Below, in pieces: positions 1 to 7,987 of a stretch of 18,087 nucleotides of DNA (the stretch's first letter is position 1; each line of letters begins with the position of its first letter). Source of the DNA: JACQHC01 sp035559715 (GTDB taxonomy: Bacteria; Gemmatimonadota; Gemmatimonadetes; Gemmatimonadales; GWC2-71-9); contig DATMAW010000055.1 in the NCBI GenBank assembly GCA_035559715.1, positions 1-18,087 of the forward strand, read 5' to 3'. Made by a program: the position numbers and the translations under genes. Below the pieces are notes generated by a model. That model worked only from the letters and a program-made list of their open reading frames with translations, ran no database searches and had not been told where the DNA came from.

Positions 1-1393
1 CACCGCTGTCCGCCATCGCTACGGGCACTCGGGGCTCGTACTTCCGGCCGTCCACGAACACGTACTTCACCTTCATCTTGGCGTCGAACAGGTCGCCTTC
101 GGTCACCAGGACGTTGGCGATCTTGCCGGGCTCGAGCGTCCCCACCCGGTCCGCAACGCCGAAGATCTCCGCCGGCGCCACGGTGAGCGCCCGCAACGCG
201 CCGTCCTTCGATAGGCCGAGCGCAATGGACTTCCGCACGTTGGCCAAGACCTCCGTGGGATCAGACATGCGACCCGAGTAGAACGCGAATCGCACCCCCG
301 CCTTCTCCAGCTCACCGGGAGTTGTGGGTGCGCGATCGCGGAAACGCAACGTCGAGAGCGGGACGTCGGCTTCGGGGTCGGCGTCCCGATCGCGGACCGG
401 CCAGTCCACATTCACCAGGACCGCCACGTTCTTGCCCGCGAGCGCGCGCGCGACGCGATAGCCTTCCTGGAGCCCGTACACCACGGGCGTAGCGCCAGTC
501 TCCTGCGCCATGGCGAGCGCGCGGAACACCTCTTTGGCCCGATTCCCGGGGAACAGAACCGGTCGCTTACTCTTCAACGCCTCGCGCACGGGCTCGAGCG
601 CGCGGTCATACTGGGGCCGCTCCAATCCTGCCGGCGCCGCCTGATAGATGGTCCAGGCGAGATCGTACTGGGCGGCATCAAGAAACACCTGCTTGATGTA
701 TGCAATGGAGCCCATCAGCGAGTTGGGATACCCGCGATGGCCGGGACCGCCCTCCAGGTTCACTCGCATGGCAACGGGCGTCCGCAGCACCATGTCGTTG
801 CGCCGCTCCCCGGCCAGGTTCACGAACGCCGCCGCCCCCGGAAAAAACCCGCGCTCCGGCACCACCACGGCCGACGTGAACCCGGCATCGCGCCACCGTG
901 CAACCCGCTCGTCGTTCGCGATCAGCGTATCCGCGGCGTTGAGCCACGTATACGTAGCCGGGCGGTACTCCGGACCCCATGAGTACGGAGTCTGCTGGCC
1001 GGTCTGGCCGCCTCCCCCCTGGCCACCGCCGAACGGGAACTGCGGTCGCTGATCGTCCGGCAGGCGCAGCGCTTGCGGCAATCCCACCGTCGTGAGCGCA
1101 TCCACGAGTCCCGCGTACACGGTAAGGCCGGCGCCCTCCACGACCCAGGCGCTCGCCGGCACCGTAACGCTGGGCCCGATCGCCGTGATGAGGCCATCCT
1201 TCATGACGATCGTTCCACGCTCGATCGCGCGGCCAGGGGCCGCGACGATCCGCGCGTTGGTGATCGCGAAATGTGAGGGTGGGGGAAGCGTCGGAGCCGC
1301 GGATTGCGCGGCCAGTCTACCGACGCACACCGCCCCAAGGGCGACGTACCCGGCGAGGCGCCGGACGGCCCCGACGAAGGTTGCAGCCTGCAT
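1..1393 (-). CDS. Secreted amidohydrolase-like protein, partial; metal ligands apparently lost
   Basis: This frame stays open from an ATG at 1393 to the left edge, giving 464 codons with the C-terminus outside the window. The start is supported by GGAGG six bases upstream. Residues 1-29 form an export signal (basic MQAATFVGAVRR, a hydrophobic stretch, then LAAQ). The mature part begins with the beta-sandwich typical of amidohydrolases (FAITNARIV, then MKDGLITAIG). It ends in the matching pattern around EIFGVADRVGTLEPGKIANV, so the fold is that of the imidazolonepropionase-like amidohydrolase superfamily. The first metal motif, normally PGLxDxHTHxG, reads YAGLVDALTTVGL, so both histidines (positions 100 and 102) are replaced by Leu and Thr. 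The later strand histidine and the Gly-Thr/Ser-Asp aspartate are not recognisable either (VVYGLQEG; FYSGRMSD). A binding or structural role, or chemistry without the usual metals, is therefore more likely than ordinary hydrolysis. The fold is confident; the function is unknown. Confidence 0.85.
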   Translation of the reverse strand, partial: MQAATFVGAVRRLAGYVALGAVCVGRLAAQSAAPTLPPPSHFAITNARIVAAPGRAIERGTIVMKDGLITAIGPSVTVPASAWVVEGAGLTVYAGLVDALTTVGLPQALRLPDDQRPQFPFGGGQGGGGQTGQQTPYSWGPEYRPATYTWLNAADTLIANDERVARWRDAGFTSAVVVPERGFFPGAAAFVNLAGERRNDMVLRTPVAMRVNLEGGPGHRGYPNSLMGSIAYIKQVFLDAAQYDLAWTIYQAAPAGLERPQYDRALEPVREALKSKRPVLFPGNRAKEVFRALAMAQETGATPVVYGLQEGYRVARALAGKNVAVLVNVDWPVRDRDADPEADVPLSTLRFRDRAPTTPGELEKAGVRFAFYSGRMSDPTEVLANVRKSIALGLSKDGALRALTVAPAEIFGVADRVGTLEPGKIANVLVTEGDLFDAKMKVKYVFVDGRKYEPRVPVAMADSG

Positions 1394-1399
1394 CGTCTA

Positions 1400-1404
1400 C
1401 CTCC
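1400..1404 (-). promoter_or_regulatory. Ribosome binding site of the amidohydrolase-like gene
   Basis: The minus strand reads GGAGG with six bases before the ATG at 1393. It fixes the start of a gene whose other end lies outside the window. Confidence 0.7.
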
Positions 1405-1494
1405 GGGGAAGCAACGGATGGGTCAGCGGCATAACGATACCGGGCTCAGCATACCATGGCTACGTGGTGACAGGGCTGGTTGTTGCGACTCCGC

Positions 1495-1866
1495 TCACCG
1501 CGGTATCGGATACATCGTGAAGTCCAGCGTCAGCGCGGGCGAGCCGCAGTCAGCCTCGGTGTACCGCGTGTACGCCGTGGCAAACGTTGGGGCATCGACG
1601 GAGATGGCGATCCCCTCGCACGAGACCTCGCGCTGCCTGAGCGTGCGTTCAGTGACGTACTGCCCGGACATGTTCGTCCGCAGCACCGTCTGCCCGCCGC
1701 CCAACGAGGCCGGCCACTGCACGGTGACCGTGGCCCCGGGAATGGGGTTCTGCAACCCGAGCGATCGGACGGTTCCTTGGAGGTGGACGGTTCTCACGGG
1801 CGTCTCCCCACAGGCGGAACCGAGCGCCGCAGCGAGCAGCGACATCACCGCGACGCCTTGGCGCAT
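1495..1866 (-). CDS. Small exported beta-sandwich protein, carboxypeptidase regulatory-like
   Basis: From the ATG at 1866 this encodes 123 residues. The frame is open further upstream to a GTG at 1935, but starting at 1866 places a signal sequence at the N-terminus: MRQG, a hydrophobic run VAVMSLLAAALG, then SAC. The cysteine could be lipidated, but the preceding GSA is a poor lipobox, so ordinary secretion is also possible. The mature part (VHLQGTVRS, PIPGATVTVQWP, LRTNMSGQYV) has the strand and turn pattern of carboxypeptidase regulatory-like or transthyretin-like domains, which are extracellular beta-sandwiches. Two further cysteines (VSCEG and EADCGS) could form a disulfide. No catalytic residues are visible. 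It lies between an aldehyde dehydrogenase and the amidohydrolase-like gene on the same strand, about 100 bp from the latter. No convincing Shine-Dalgarno precedes any candidate start. Confidence 0.62.
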   Translation of the reverse strand: MRQGVAVMSLLAAALGSACGETPVRTVHLQGTVRSLGLQNPIPGATVTVQWPASLGGGQTVLRTNMSGQYVTERTLRQREVSCEGIAISVDAPTFATAYTRYTEADCGSPALTLDFTMYPIPR

Positions 1867-1951
1867 GGACGCCGCGGCACCATTGAGGGGGGTCACAATA
1901 ACGCAGTCCTCCGGCCGCATAAGATAGCGCGACACCGGCGTGGGTTACACC

Positions 1952-3358
1952 TCAACGCACCCACACCGTCTTCACGTTCACGAACTCCCGAATACCGAAG
2001 CTGGACAGCTCACGGCCGTAGCCGGATTCCTTAATACCACCGAACGGCAATCGGGGGTCCGACCTCACGAACGCGTTCACAAAGCACGACCCGGCGGCAA
2101 GCTGCTCGGTGGCAATCCGCTCGCCGCGTGCGATGTCTCGGGTGAACACGGCGGCTCCAAGGCCAAAGGGCGAGTCGTTTGCGATCCGAATGGCATCACG
2201 CTCGTCCCGCGCCTCGATGAGAGCGGCCACGGGGCCGAATAGCTCCTCGTCGTACGCCGGCATCCCCTGGGAAACCCGCGCAAGCACGGTGGGCGGATAG
2301 TAGGCGCCTTCACCCCGGGGCGGCCGACCGCCGAGCAGCAAACGCGCTCCCTTGGACACGCTGCGAGTCACCTGCCGATGCAGTTGGTCGCGCAGGTCCC
2401 GCCGCGCCAGGGGGCCGAGATCCACGCCGGGAGCGAGCGGGTGATCCATTCGTTTCCCGCGCATCGCTTCGACGAAGCGCTCCGTGAACTCGGCGGCAAT
2501 GGGTCGAACGACGATGAACCGCTTGGCCGCGATACAACTCTGCCCTCCGTTGATCAACCGCGACGCCACACAAGTTTCGACGGCCAGGTCGAGATCCGCG
2601 TCCTCCAGCACGACATAGGGATCGCTGCCGCCAAGCTCCAGCACGGTTTTTTTCACCACCGCCCCAGCCCGCGCCGCCACCGCCTTCCCGGCCGCCGTAC
2701 TCCCCGTGAGCGTCACCGCCTTCACGGCGGCGTGTTCGATGATCGCCCGCACGCGCGCCGAGCCGACGATCAACGTCCGGAACAGGCCGAGCGGGAACCC
2801 GGCATCCCGGAATACCTCCTCAATCGCCAGCGCGCATCCCGACACGTTGGAGGCATGTTTGAGCACACCCCCGTTCCCCGCCATCAACGCCGGCGCGGCG
2901 AAGCGAAAGACCTGCCAGAACGGGAAGTTCCACGGCATGATGGCGAGCACCACGCCGAGCGGCTCGAACGCGACGAAGCTTTTCGTGGCGTCGGTGGCGA
3001 CGACTTCCGGGGCCAAGAACCGGCCGGCGTTTTCGGCATAGTAGTCGCACGCCCAGGCGCATTTCTCGACCTCTGCTTTCCCTTGCGCGAGGGGCTTCCC
3101 CATCTCGGTCGCCATCAATTCGGCGTAGGCATTGGCTCGCTCCCGCAGGAGCGTCCCAACGCGGCGCATGAGGTGGGCGCGCTGCCCGATATCCGTTCGG
3201 CGCCAGTCCTCGAACGCCGCGGCGGCGGTTTCGAGCGCCCGCGCCACCTGGGACGGCGACGCTTCGCGGTACCGCGCCACCACCCGATCCGTGGCGGGGT
3301 TGACCGACGTGATGCTGCGGCGCCACGCATGACGTGCAGAGGGTCTTGGGGTTGCCAC
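1952..3358 (-). CDS. gabD: Succinate-semialdehyde dehydrogenase-type aldehyde dehydrogenase
   Basis: A 468-residue aldehyde dehydrogenase of normal family length, expected to be cytosolic, oxidising succinate semialdehyde or a similar aldehyde to the acid with NAD(P). Visible landmarks are the oxyanion asparagine in MPWNFPFWQ (Asn144), the cofactor segment VLKHASNVSGCA (Lys167), the turn LTGSTAAGKAVA, the general base Glu241 in LELGGSDP, and the nucleophile Cys275 in NGGQSCIAAKRF. KHASN together with GQSCIAAKRF is characteristic of the GabD/SSADH branch rather than betaine-aldehyde or acetaldehyde enzymes. The start is a GTG preceded by AGGAGG at a short spacing of four bases; a later start would remove N-terminal structure. 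It diverges from the MBL gene across 96 bp and heads a minus-strand series. The exact substrate is inferred. No GABA transaminase is nearby, so a role in GABA degradation cannot be claimed. Confidence 0.9.
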   Translation of the reverse strand: MATPRPSARHAWRRSITSVNPATDRVVARYREASPSQVARALETAAAAFEDWRRTDIGQRAHLMRRVGTLLRERANAYAELMATEMGKPLAQGKAEVEKCAWACDYYAENAGRFLAPEVVATDATKSFVAFEPLGVVLAIMPWNFPFWQVFRFAAPALMAGNGGVLKHASNVSGCALAIEEVFRDAGFPLGLFRTLIVGSARVRAIIEHAAVKAVTLTGSTAAGKAVAARAGAVVKKTVLELGGSDPYVVLEDADLDLAVETCVASRLINGGQSCIAAKRFIVVRPIAAEFTERFVEAMRGKRMDHPLAPGVDLGPLARRDLRDQLHRQVTRSVSKGARLLLGGRPPRGEGAYYPPTVLARVSQGMPAYDEELFGPVAALIEARDERDAIRIANDSPFGLGAAVFTRDIARGERIATEQLAAGSCFVNAFVRSDPRLPFGGIKESGYGRELSSFGIREFVNVKTVWVR

Positions 3359-3362
3359 GTGT

Positions 3363-3368
3363 CCTCCT
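3363..3368 (-). promoter_or_regulatory. Ribosome binding site of the aldehyde dehydrogenase
   Basis: The minus strand reads AGGAGG four bases before the GTG at 3358. The spacing is short, but the perfect core supports GTG as the start. Confidence 0.6.
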
Positions 3369-3454
3369 GCTCAACGGATGGAGTGCTCGTTCGCCAACCG
3401 CATCCGATGCCACATGCTCGGCTCGGGTAGTAGTTTACGCCAGCCCAGCCTCGG

Positions 3455-4900
3455 ATGTCGCCCATCTCGCAGCGGACGTCGGTCGCTCCCACCATCCAAT
3501 TCCTCGGCGCGGCCGGGACGGTGACCGGATCGAAACACCTGGTCCGCGCCGGGCGGCGAATGGTGCTCCTCGACTGCGGCCTCTTTCAGGGGCTCAAGGC
3601 GCTGCGCGAGCGGAACTGGGCTCCGCCGCCGTTCGACGTGCGCAACCTCGACGCGGTCGTGCTCAGCCACGCCCACCTCGACCACGCGGGCTATCTGCCC
3701 GTGATGGTCAGGCAGGGATACCGCGGGCCCATTTTCTGCACCTCCGCCACCGCCGATTTGCTCGCGGTCATGCTGCCGGACTCGGCCGCATTGATGGAAG
3801 AGGAAGCCGAGCGCGCTAATTACTTCCGGTATTCCAAGCACGCGCCGGCACTGCCTCTATACACCAGAGATGACGCGCAGACCACGCTGAAGCTCCTCAA
3901 CCGCCAGCGATACCATCGCGCGTTCACCGCCGCGGACGGCCTCGAGGCGCTGCTCCGCCCGGCCGGACACATCCTCGGCTCGGCCACGGTTGAACTTCAA
4001 CTCAACGACCGTCGCGCGACGCGTCGCCTCGTGTTCTCCGGCGATCTGGGTCGGTGGAATCGCCCGATCCTTCACGACCCCGCGGCTGTACCGCACGCGG
4101 ACCTCCTCGTGATGGAGAGCACGTACGGGGACCGAACGCACGAACCCGACGTTGCCTCTCCACTCGGGGACGTGTTGCGCGACGCGGCGAAGCACGGTCG
4201 CGCCATCCTGATTCCGGCGTTTGCGGTCGGTCGAACGCAAGAGATCCTCTGGTGGATCCGCCAACTTGAGGATGACGGCAAGATCCCCACGCTCCCCGTA
4301 TACCTGGACAGCCCGCTCGCGGTAGATGTGACGGCGATCTACGCCCGGCATCCAGAGGAGCATGACCTGGAAACGCGTGAACTGGCCGACGAAGGCCGGA
4401 GTCCCTTCCGCACCAAGCGCACCCATCTGGCGCGGACCCCGGACGAATCGAAGGCGCTGAACCGGCTCGAGGGTCCGGTCATCATTATCGCAGGCAGCGG
4501 CATGGCCACCGGCGGGCGCATCCTCCATCATCTGCGGCTGCGCCTGCCCGAATCGCGCACGCTGGTCCTCCTGCCGGGCTTCCAGGCCGAAGGAACACGC
4601 GGTCGGTTACTGCAAGAGGGCGCCCCGAGCATCAAGATCCACGGCACGACGGTCACCGTGCGGGCAAAGGTCGAGACGCTGCACGGCCTCTCGGCCCACG
4701 CGGACCGAGAGGATCTGGTCCGCTGGCTGTCCGGCTTTCGCACGTCACCCGGCAAGATTTTCCTGGTTCACGGCGAGAGCGGGCCGGCGAAAGCCCTGCA
4801 AGCGACGATTCATGATCGTCTGGGCTGGAGCGTGTCGGTGGCGAAGGACGGGGAGACGGTGGAGCTGGGGAAGGAACCAGGTTTCACTTCGACTTCGTGA
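3455..4900 (+). CDS. MBL-fold beta-CASP hydrolase with RNA-specificity domain
   Basis: A 481-residue protein with the complete metallo-beta-lactamase/beta-CASP architecture. The MBL part holds motif 1 (LLDCGLFQG, Asp40), motif 2 HAHLDH (residues 72-77), motif 3 (GHILGSA) and motif 4 (SGDLG). The beta-CASP insertion shows ESTYGDR, the PAFAVGRTQE segment and GSGMATGGR, and the C-terminal metal histidine lies in LSAHADRED. This is the family of CPSF73-like and bacterial YsiB-type enzymes, zinc-dependent endo- or exonucleases that usually act on RNA in the cytosol. All metal ligands are present, so it should be active. No KH domain is seen, unlike archaeal FttA/aCPSF1 proteins. The start at 3455 has no clear Shine-Dalgarno, so the first residues are uncertain. 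The 3' end overlaps the convergent NADH dehydrogenase gene by 17 bp. The substrate is unknown. Confidence 0.9.
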   Translation: MSPISQRTSVAPTIQFLGAAGTVTGSKHLVRAGRRMVLLDCGLFQGLKALRERNWAPPPFDVRNLDAVVLSHAHLDHAGYLPVMVRQGYRGPIFCTSATADLLAVMLPDSAALMEEEAERANYFRYSKHAPALPLYTRDDAQTTLKLLNRQRYHRAFTAADGLEALLRPAGHILGSATVELQLNDRRATRRLVFSGDLGRWNRPILHDPAAVPHADLLVMESTYGDRTHEPDVASPLGDVLRDAAKHGRAILIPAFAVGRTQEILWWIRQLEDDGKIPTLPVYLDSPLAVDVTAIYARHPEEHDLETRELADEGRSPFRTKRTHLARTPDESKALNRLEGPVIIIAGSGMATGGRILHHLRLRLPESRTLVLLPGFQAEGTRGRLLQEGAPSIKIHGTTVTVRAKVETLHGLSAHADREDLVRWLSGFRTSPGKIFLVHGESGPAKALQATIHDRLGWSVSVAKDGETVELGKEPGFTSTS

Positions 4901-6182
4901 TTGAACGAATGGGCCGATCGTAGCGGAAATAGTCCCACGCCCACTCGATGAGCACCACGATCCGGTTCCGGAAGCCGATGATGAAATACAGGTGCACCAC
5001 GAGCCACATCACCCAGCCGATGAAGCCCTTGAACCGAAACCGCCCAAGCTGGGCGACCGCCGCGTGCCGGCCAATCGTGGCCATGATGCCTTTGTCCACG
5101 TAACGAAACGCCTGTGGAGGTCTTGCGCTGAGCGACGCGAGGATCGTCCGAGCCACCGAGCGGCCTTCCTGCATCGCGGGCGCCGAGAGCATCGGCATCT
5201 CCCCGCCCCGATAGGGGACCGCGGCGAGATCACCGATGGCGAAGACCCGATCGTGGCCGACCACCCGCAGGAAGTCATCCACGCTCACGCGACCGCTTGG
5301 CGTTGTGGGGAGACCCAAGGCCCTCACGAGGCCACTAGGCTGGACACCCGCGGCCCACACCAGGGTCTTTGCCCGCAGCTGCTCGCCGTCCGACAGCGTG
5401 ATCCGATCGCCGTCTACTCCGGCGAGCCGGGCGCCAAGGCGGACCTCGATTCCACGGCGCAGCAATCTGAGCCGTGCGTCCTCCGCGAGCGGCTTCGGGA
5501 ACGCAGGCAGAACCTGATCGCGCCCTTCCACGAGCACCACTCGCACGCGGCGCATGTCGAGCTCCGGGAAGTCCTTCACCAGCACCAGGCGAACCAGCTC
5601 CGACAACGCGCCGGCGTACTCCACACCCGTGGGCCCCGCGCCGACCACCACGAACGTGAGCCATGGCTGGCGCGCTCCCGGATCCCGCTCCCGGGCGGCG
5701 GCCTCGAAGCAGAGGAGCACGCGGTTGCGGAGTGCCAGGGCTTCCGGGAGGTCCTTGAGCCCGTGCGCCACGTGCGCCACGGCCGTCATGCCGAAGAAGT
5801 TCGTCGTGCTTCCTGTGGCGAGAACCAAGTAGTCGTAGGGAACGCGCTCCTCCGGGCCCGCCACTTCCGCCGGGCGGCCGCCGTCGTCCGACGTAGCCAG
5901 CGCCACGACCTCCCGGCGTGCGAAATCCACGCGAGCCACCTCGCCCAACATCACGCGCACGTTCTTTGATCGCCGGAATACGGCTCGGACGGGGAACGCG
6001 ATGTCGGACGGATTGAGCAGCGAACTCGCGACCTGATACAGCAGCGGCGTGAACAGGTGATAATTGTGCCGGTCAATGACGAGCACGTCCACGGGCTGAC
6101 CGGCCAGGCTCCTGGCGCAGGCCAGGCCGCCGAAACCGGCGCCGATGATCACGACGCGCGGGCGCAGACCGGGGTCCGACAT
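4884..6182 (-). CDS. ndh: Type II NADH dehydrogenase (NDH-2)
   Basis: A 432-residue flavoprotein with two dinucleotide folds: GAGFGG at residues 14-19 for FAD and GAGPTGVEYAG from residue 181 for NADH. Other landmarks are the HNYHLFTPLLYQVA segment, the ATG motif LVLATGSTTNFFG, and the FAD-contacting FAIGDLAAVP. The C-terminal hydrophobic/aromatic stretch (GWVMWLVVHLYFIIGF followed by NRIVVLIEWAWDYF) is the membrane-anchoring region of NDH-2 enzymes. It should transfer electrons from NADH to quinone at the cytoplasmic face without proton pumping, feeding terminal oxidases such as the ba3 enzyme encoded nearby. The start ATG lacks a strong Shine-Dalgarno. It is divergent from the DoxX gene over 137 bp, and its last 17 bp overlap the MBL gene. 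The family assignment is secure; NADH rather than NADPH preference is inferred. Confidence 0.92.
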   Translation of the reverse strand: MSDPGLRPRVVIIGAGFGGLACARSLAGQPVDVLVIDRHNYHLFTPLLYQVASSLLNPSDIAFPVRAVFRRSKNVRVMLGEVARVDFARREVVALATSDDGGRPAEVAGPEERVPYDYLVLATGSTTNFFGMTAVAHVAHGLKDLPEALALRNRVLLCFEAAARERDPGARQPWLTFVVVGAGPTGVEYAGALSELVRLVLVKDFPELDMRRVRVVLVEGRDQVLPAFPKPLAEDARLRLLRRGIEVRLGARLAGVDGDRITLSDGEQLRAKTLVWAAGVQPSGLVRALGLPTTPSGRVSVDDFLRVVGHDRVFAIGDLAAVPYRGGEMPMLSAPAMQEGRSVARTILASLSARPPQAFRYVDKGIMATIGRHAAVAQLGRFRFKGFIGWVMWLVVHLYFIIGFRNRIVVLIEWAWDYFRYDRPIRSITKSK

Positions 6183-6260
6183 GGCGACAACCTAAGAGGG
6201 TGCCACCCTCGGGGACCACCCCGCACGTCGACTGATGAAGGCGCGTAGGGTCCGAAACAT

Positions 6261-6296
6261 CAACAAATCGGCAGCCGCGCCGCGTAATACTTGTTG
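6261..6296. promoter_or_regulatory. Inverted repeat CAACAA-N24-TTGTTG in a divergent intergenic region
   Basis: CAACAA at 6261-6266 and TTGTTG at 6291-6296 are perfect inverted six-base arms between the divergent ndh and DoxX genes. A TAATAC at 6285-6290, adjoining the right arm, could be a weak -10 element for the DoxX gene. The pair could be an operator, but six-base arms 24 bases apart can arise by chance. Confidence 0.25.
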
Positions 6297-6307
6297 TCCT
6301 TTAGCAC

Positions 6308-6312
6308 GGGAG
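6308..6312 (+). promoter_or_regulatory. Ribosome binding site deciding the GTG start of the DoxX gene
   Basis: GGGAG lies seven bases before the GTG at 6320 and supports that start. Confidence 0.55.
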
Positions 6313-6319
6313 TTCCACC

Positions 6320-6772
6320 GTGGCAAACACGTTCCAGGAGTTCTCCGCTCGCCTTCAGCCAATCGGGCACAACACGCTGCGAATCGTCGCCGGGCTGGCG
6401 TTCATGACGCATGGCGGCCCGAAGCTCTTCGGCTGGTTCAGCGAGCGAGAGGCATCAGCCCCGTTGTTCCCCATCGGCGGGTTCTTCGAACACTTCTGGC
6501 CGGTGGGGTTGGCAGGGTTGCTCGAGTTCTTCGGCGGCCTGTTGTTGTCGGCAGGGGTGTTCACGCGGATCATTGCATTCATCGTGTGCGGGGAGATGGC
6601 TGTGGTGTACTTCTGGCGGCACTACCAATTCGGCGAGAGTTCGCTGTGGTGGTGGGCAAACCGCGGTGAAACCGCAATGCTGTTCTGCTTCATCTGGCTG
6701 TTCTTCTGGACGGCCGGTCCCGGAGACTTCTCAGTCGATGCGTGGCTGAAGAAACGGAAGTCGGCGGCCTGA
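6320..6772 (+). CDS. DoxX family integral membrane protein
   Basis: A 150-residue protein beginning at a GTG with GGGAG seven bases upstream. It has four hydrophobic segments: around THGGPKLFGWF and the preceding RIVAGLAFM, FWPVGLAGLLEFFGGLLLSA, RIIAFIVCGEMAVVYFW, and AMLFCFIWLFFWTAGPG. The family hallmarks are present: LRIVAGLAFMTHGGPKLFG, the EFFGGLLLSAGVFTR segment and the closing GPGDFSVDAWL. DoxX-like proteins include the small subunit of an archaeal thiosulfate:quinone oxidoreductase and mycobacterial DoxX, which associates with superoxide dismutase and thiol metabolism, but most members have no assigned reaction. It is divergent from NDH-2, which is compatible with a quinone- or redox-related membrane role; that is inference from context only. 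Confidence 0.88.
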   Translation: MANTFQEFSARLQPIGHNTLRIVAGLAFMTHGGPKLFGWFSEREASAPLFPIGGFFEHFWPVGLAGLLEFFGGLLLSAGVFTRIIAFIVCGEMAVVYFWRHYQFGESSLWWWANRGETAMLFCFIWLFFWTAGPGDFSVDAWLKKRKSAA

Positions 6773-6815
6773 GGGGCGACGGCTCGGATCCGGGACTCCG
6801 ACGCTGCACGCGGCT

Positions 6816-6839
6816 CGGGACGCCTCAGGCCTCGTCCCG
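6816..6839. repeat. Perfect 7-bp inverted repeat between convergent genes
   Basis: CGGGACG (6816-6822) and CGTCCCG (6833-6839) flank a ten-base loop and straddle the stop codon of the site-2 protease gene, 44 bp past the end of the convergent DoxX gene. A strong GC stem could slow polymerase or protect both 3' ends. No T-tract follows on either strand, so it is not a standard intrinsic terminator. Confidence 0.4.
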
Positions 6840-7916
6840 GCCGCGCCGCGCGGCCGACTGGATCATCATCAGCTCACCCACGTTCTCCAGGGTAACCACC
6901 CCCACCAGGTGGCCGCCCCGCAGAACCGGCAGCGTGGGACAGTTCGCGGCGCGCATGCGAACGAACACGCTCTCCAACGGCTCTGTGTCTTCGGCAATGG
7001 GGCAGTCGCGCCGCATCACGTCACCAATCCTGACTTGCTGTCCCCGCTCTGCCAGCGCCTTCACCAGATCAGCCCGAGGCAGGACCCCCACCACACGCCC
7101 TCCGCCGACCACCGGGAAATCCTGCTGCGATCCGGCCAGAAGTTCCTGCACGGCAAGTGACAGCGGGTCTTCCTCACCGAGCGTTCGGAATCGAGTCATC
7201 ATCGCGTCGCGCACGGGAACCCCGCGCAGGGCGGTGCGCACCTGCACCTGATGCGCCTCATCCTGGGCGCCGAGGAAAACGAACAGCGCGATGAACAGCA
7301 GGAACGGGTTGCCCAACAACCCCATGAAGCCGAACAGAATGGCCATGACCTGCCCCACATTGGCCGCGATCTCGGTGGCGCGCGCGTAGTCCATTCGCCT
7401 GGCCAACAAGGCGCGAAGCACGCGCCCCCCGTCCATCGGGAAGGCCGGTAGCAGGTTGAACGCCACCAGGACCACATTCACCCACATCAGCTTGCCAAAG
7501 AAATCGCCACCTACCACGGTCACCGGAGCGAAAACGGGTGCCGCTGCCACCAACGCCAGCCCGGCGAACAGCAGGCCAGCGATCACCACGTTTACCGCCG
7601 GGCCCGCGAGCGCAACGAGCAACTCCTGGCCCGGATCCTCTGGCATCCGCTCCAGCCGTGCCACCCCGCCGATCGGGAGAAGCGTGATGTCGCGGGTCTT
7701 GATGCCATACCGTCGGGCGGTGAGCGCGTGCCCGAGTTCGTGCAACACGACGCAGGCGAACACGGCGAGGACCAGGAGCACGCCGCCAACCGCAGTGGCG
7801 ACGTCGGCCCCTCCGGTCACGTGTTGCAGAATGACCCATCCAATCAGGATCAGAAACGTCCAGTGGACGAATATCCCGATGCCCGCGACCTCGGCGAGCT
7901 TCCAAGACCACTTCAT
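6825..7916 (-). CDS. Site-2 protease (M50) with C-terminal tandem CBS domains, Rip3-like
   Basis: Taken from the ATG at 7916 this is 363 residues. The frame extends to a GTG at 7967, but family members typically begin close to MKWSWKLAEVAGI. It is a polytopic intramembrane metalloprotease. The zinc motif HELGH is at residues 59-63, and the third-ligand motif NLLPAFPMDGGR places Asp162 in a later membrane segment. Both catalytic elements are intact. About four to six membrane segments occupy residues 10-230. Two CBS domains follow (VRDAMMTRF through VLPRADLVKAL, and IGDVMRRDCPIAED through GVVTLENVGELM), which probably bind adenine nucleotides and gate the protease by energy state. M. tuberculosis Rip3 (Rv2625c) has this architecture. 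The gene diverges from the universal stress protein, whose neighbour encodes another CBS protein. The substrate is unknown; an anti-sigma factor or other membrane protein is usual for the family. Confidence 0.9.
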   Translation of the reverse strand: MKWSWKLAEVAGIGIFVHWTFLILIGWVILQHVTGGADVATAVGGVLLVLAVFACVVLHELGHALTARRYGIKTRDITLLPIGGVARLERMPEDPGQELLVALAGPAVNVVIAGLLFAGLALVAAAPVFAPVTVVGGDFFGKLMWVNVVLVAFNLLPAFPMDGGRVLRALLARRMDYARATEIAANVGQVMAILFGFMGLLGNPFLLFIALFVFLGAQDEAHQVQVRTALRGVPVRDAMMTRFRTLGEEDPLSLAVQELLAGSQQDFPVVGGGRVVGVLPRADLVKALAERGQQVRIGDVMRRDCPIAEDTEPLESVFVRMRAANCPTLPVLRGGHLVGVVTLENVGELMMIQSAARRGRDEA

Positions 7917-7987
7917 GACCGTGTCCGCGTTTTCCGCCAATGTAACGACGAAAGGCGCTCCGATCACGGCCGTCTGAGCGCCGGTTC

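Noticed and set aside
2378..3430. A 350-codon open frame on the plus strand opposite the aldehyde dehydrogenase
   Set aside because: Its composition is Arg/His/Pro-rich without domains, and the opposite strand encodes a full-length enzyme with all catalytic residues.
4992..5969. A 325-codon plus-strand frame opposite NDH-2
   Set aside because: It is His/Arg-rich antisense shadow coding with no family resemblance.
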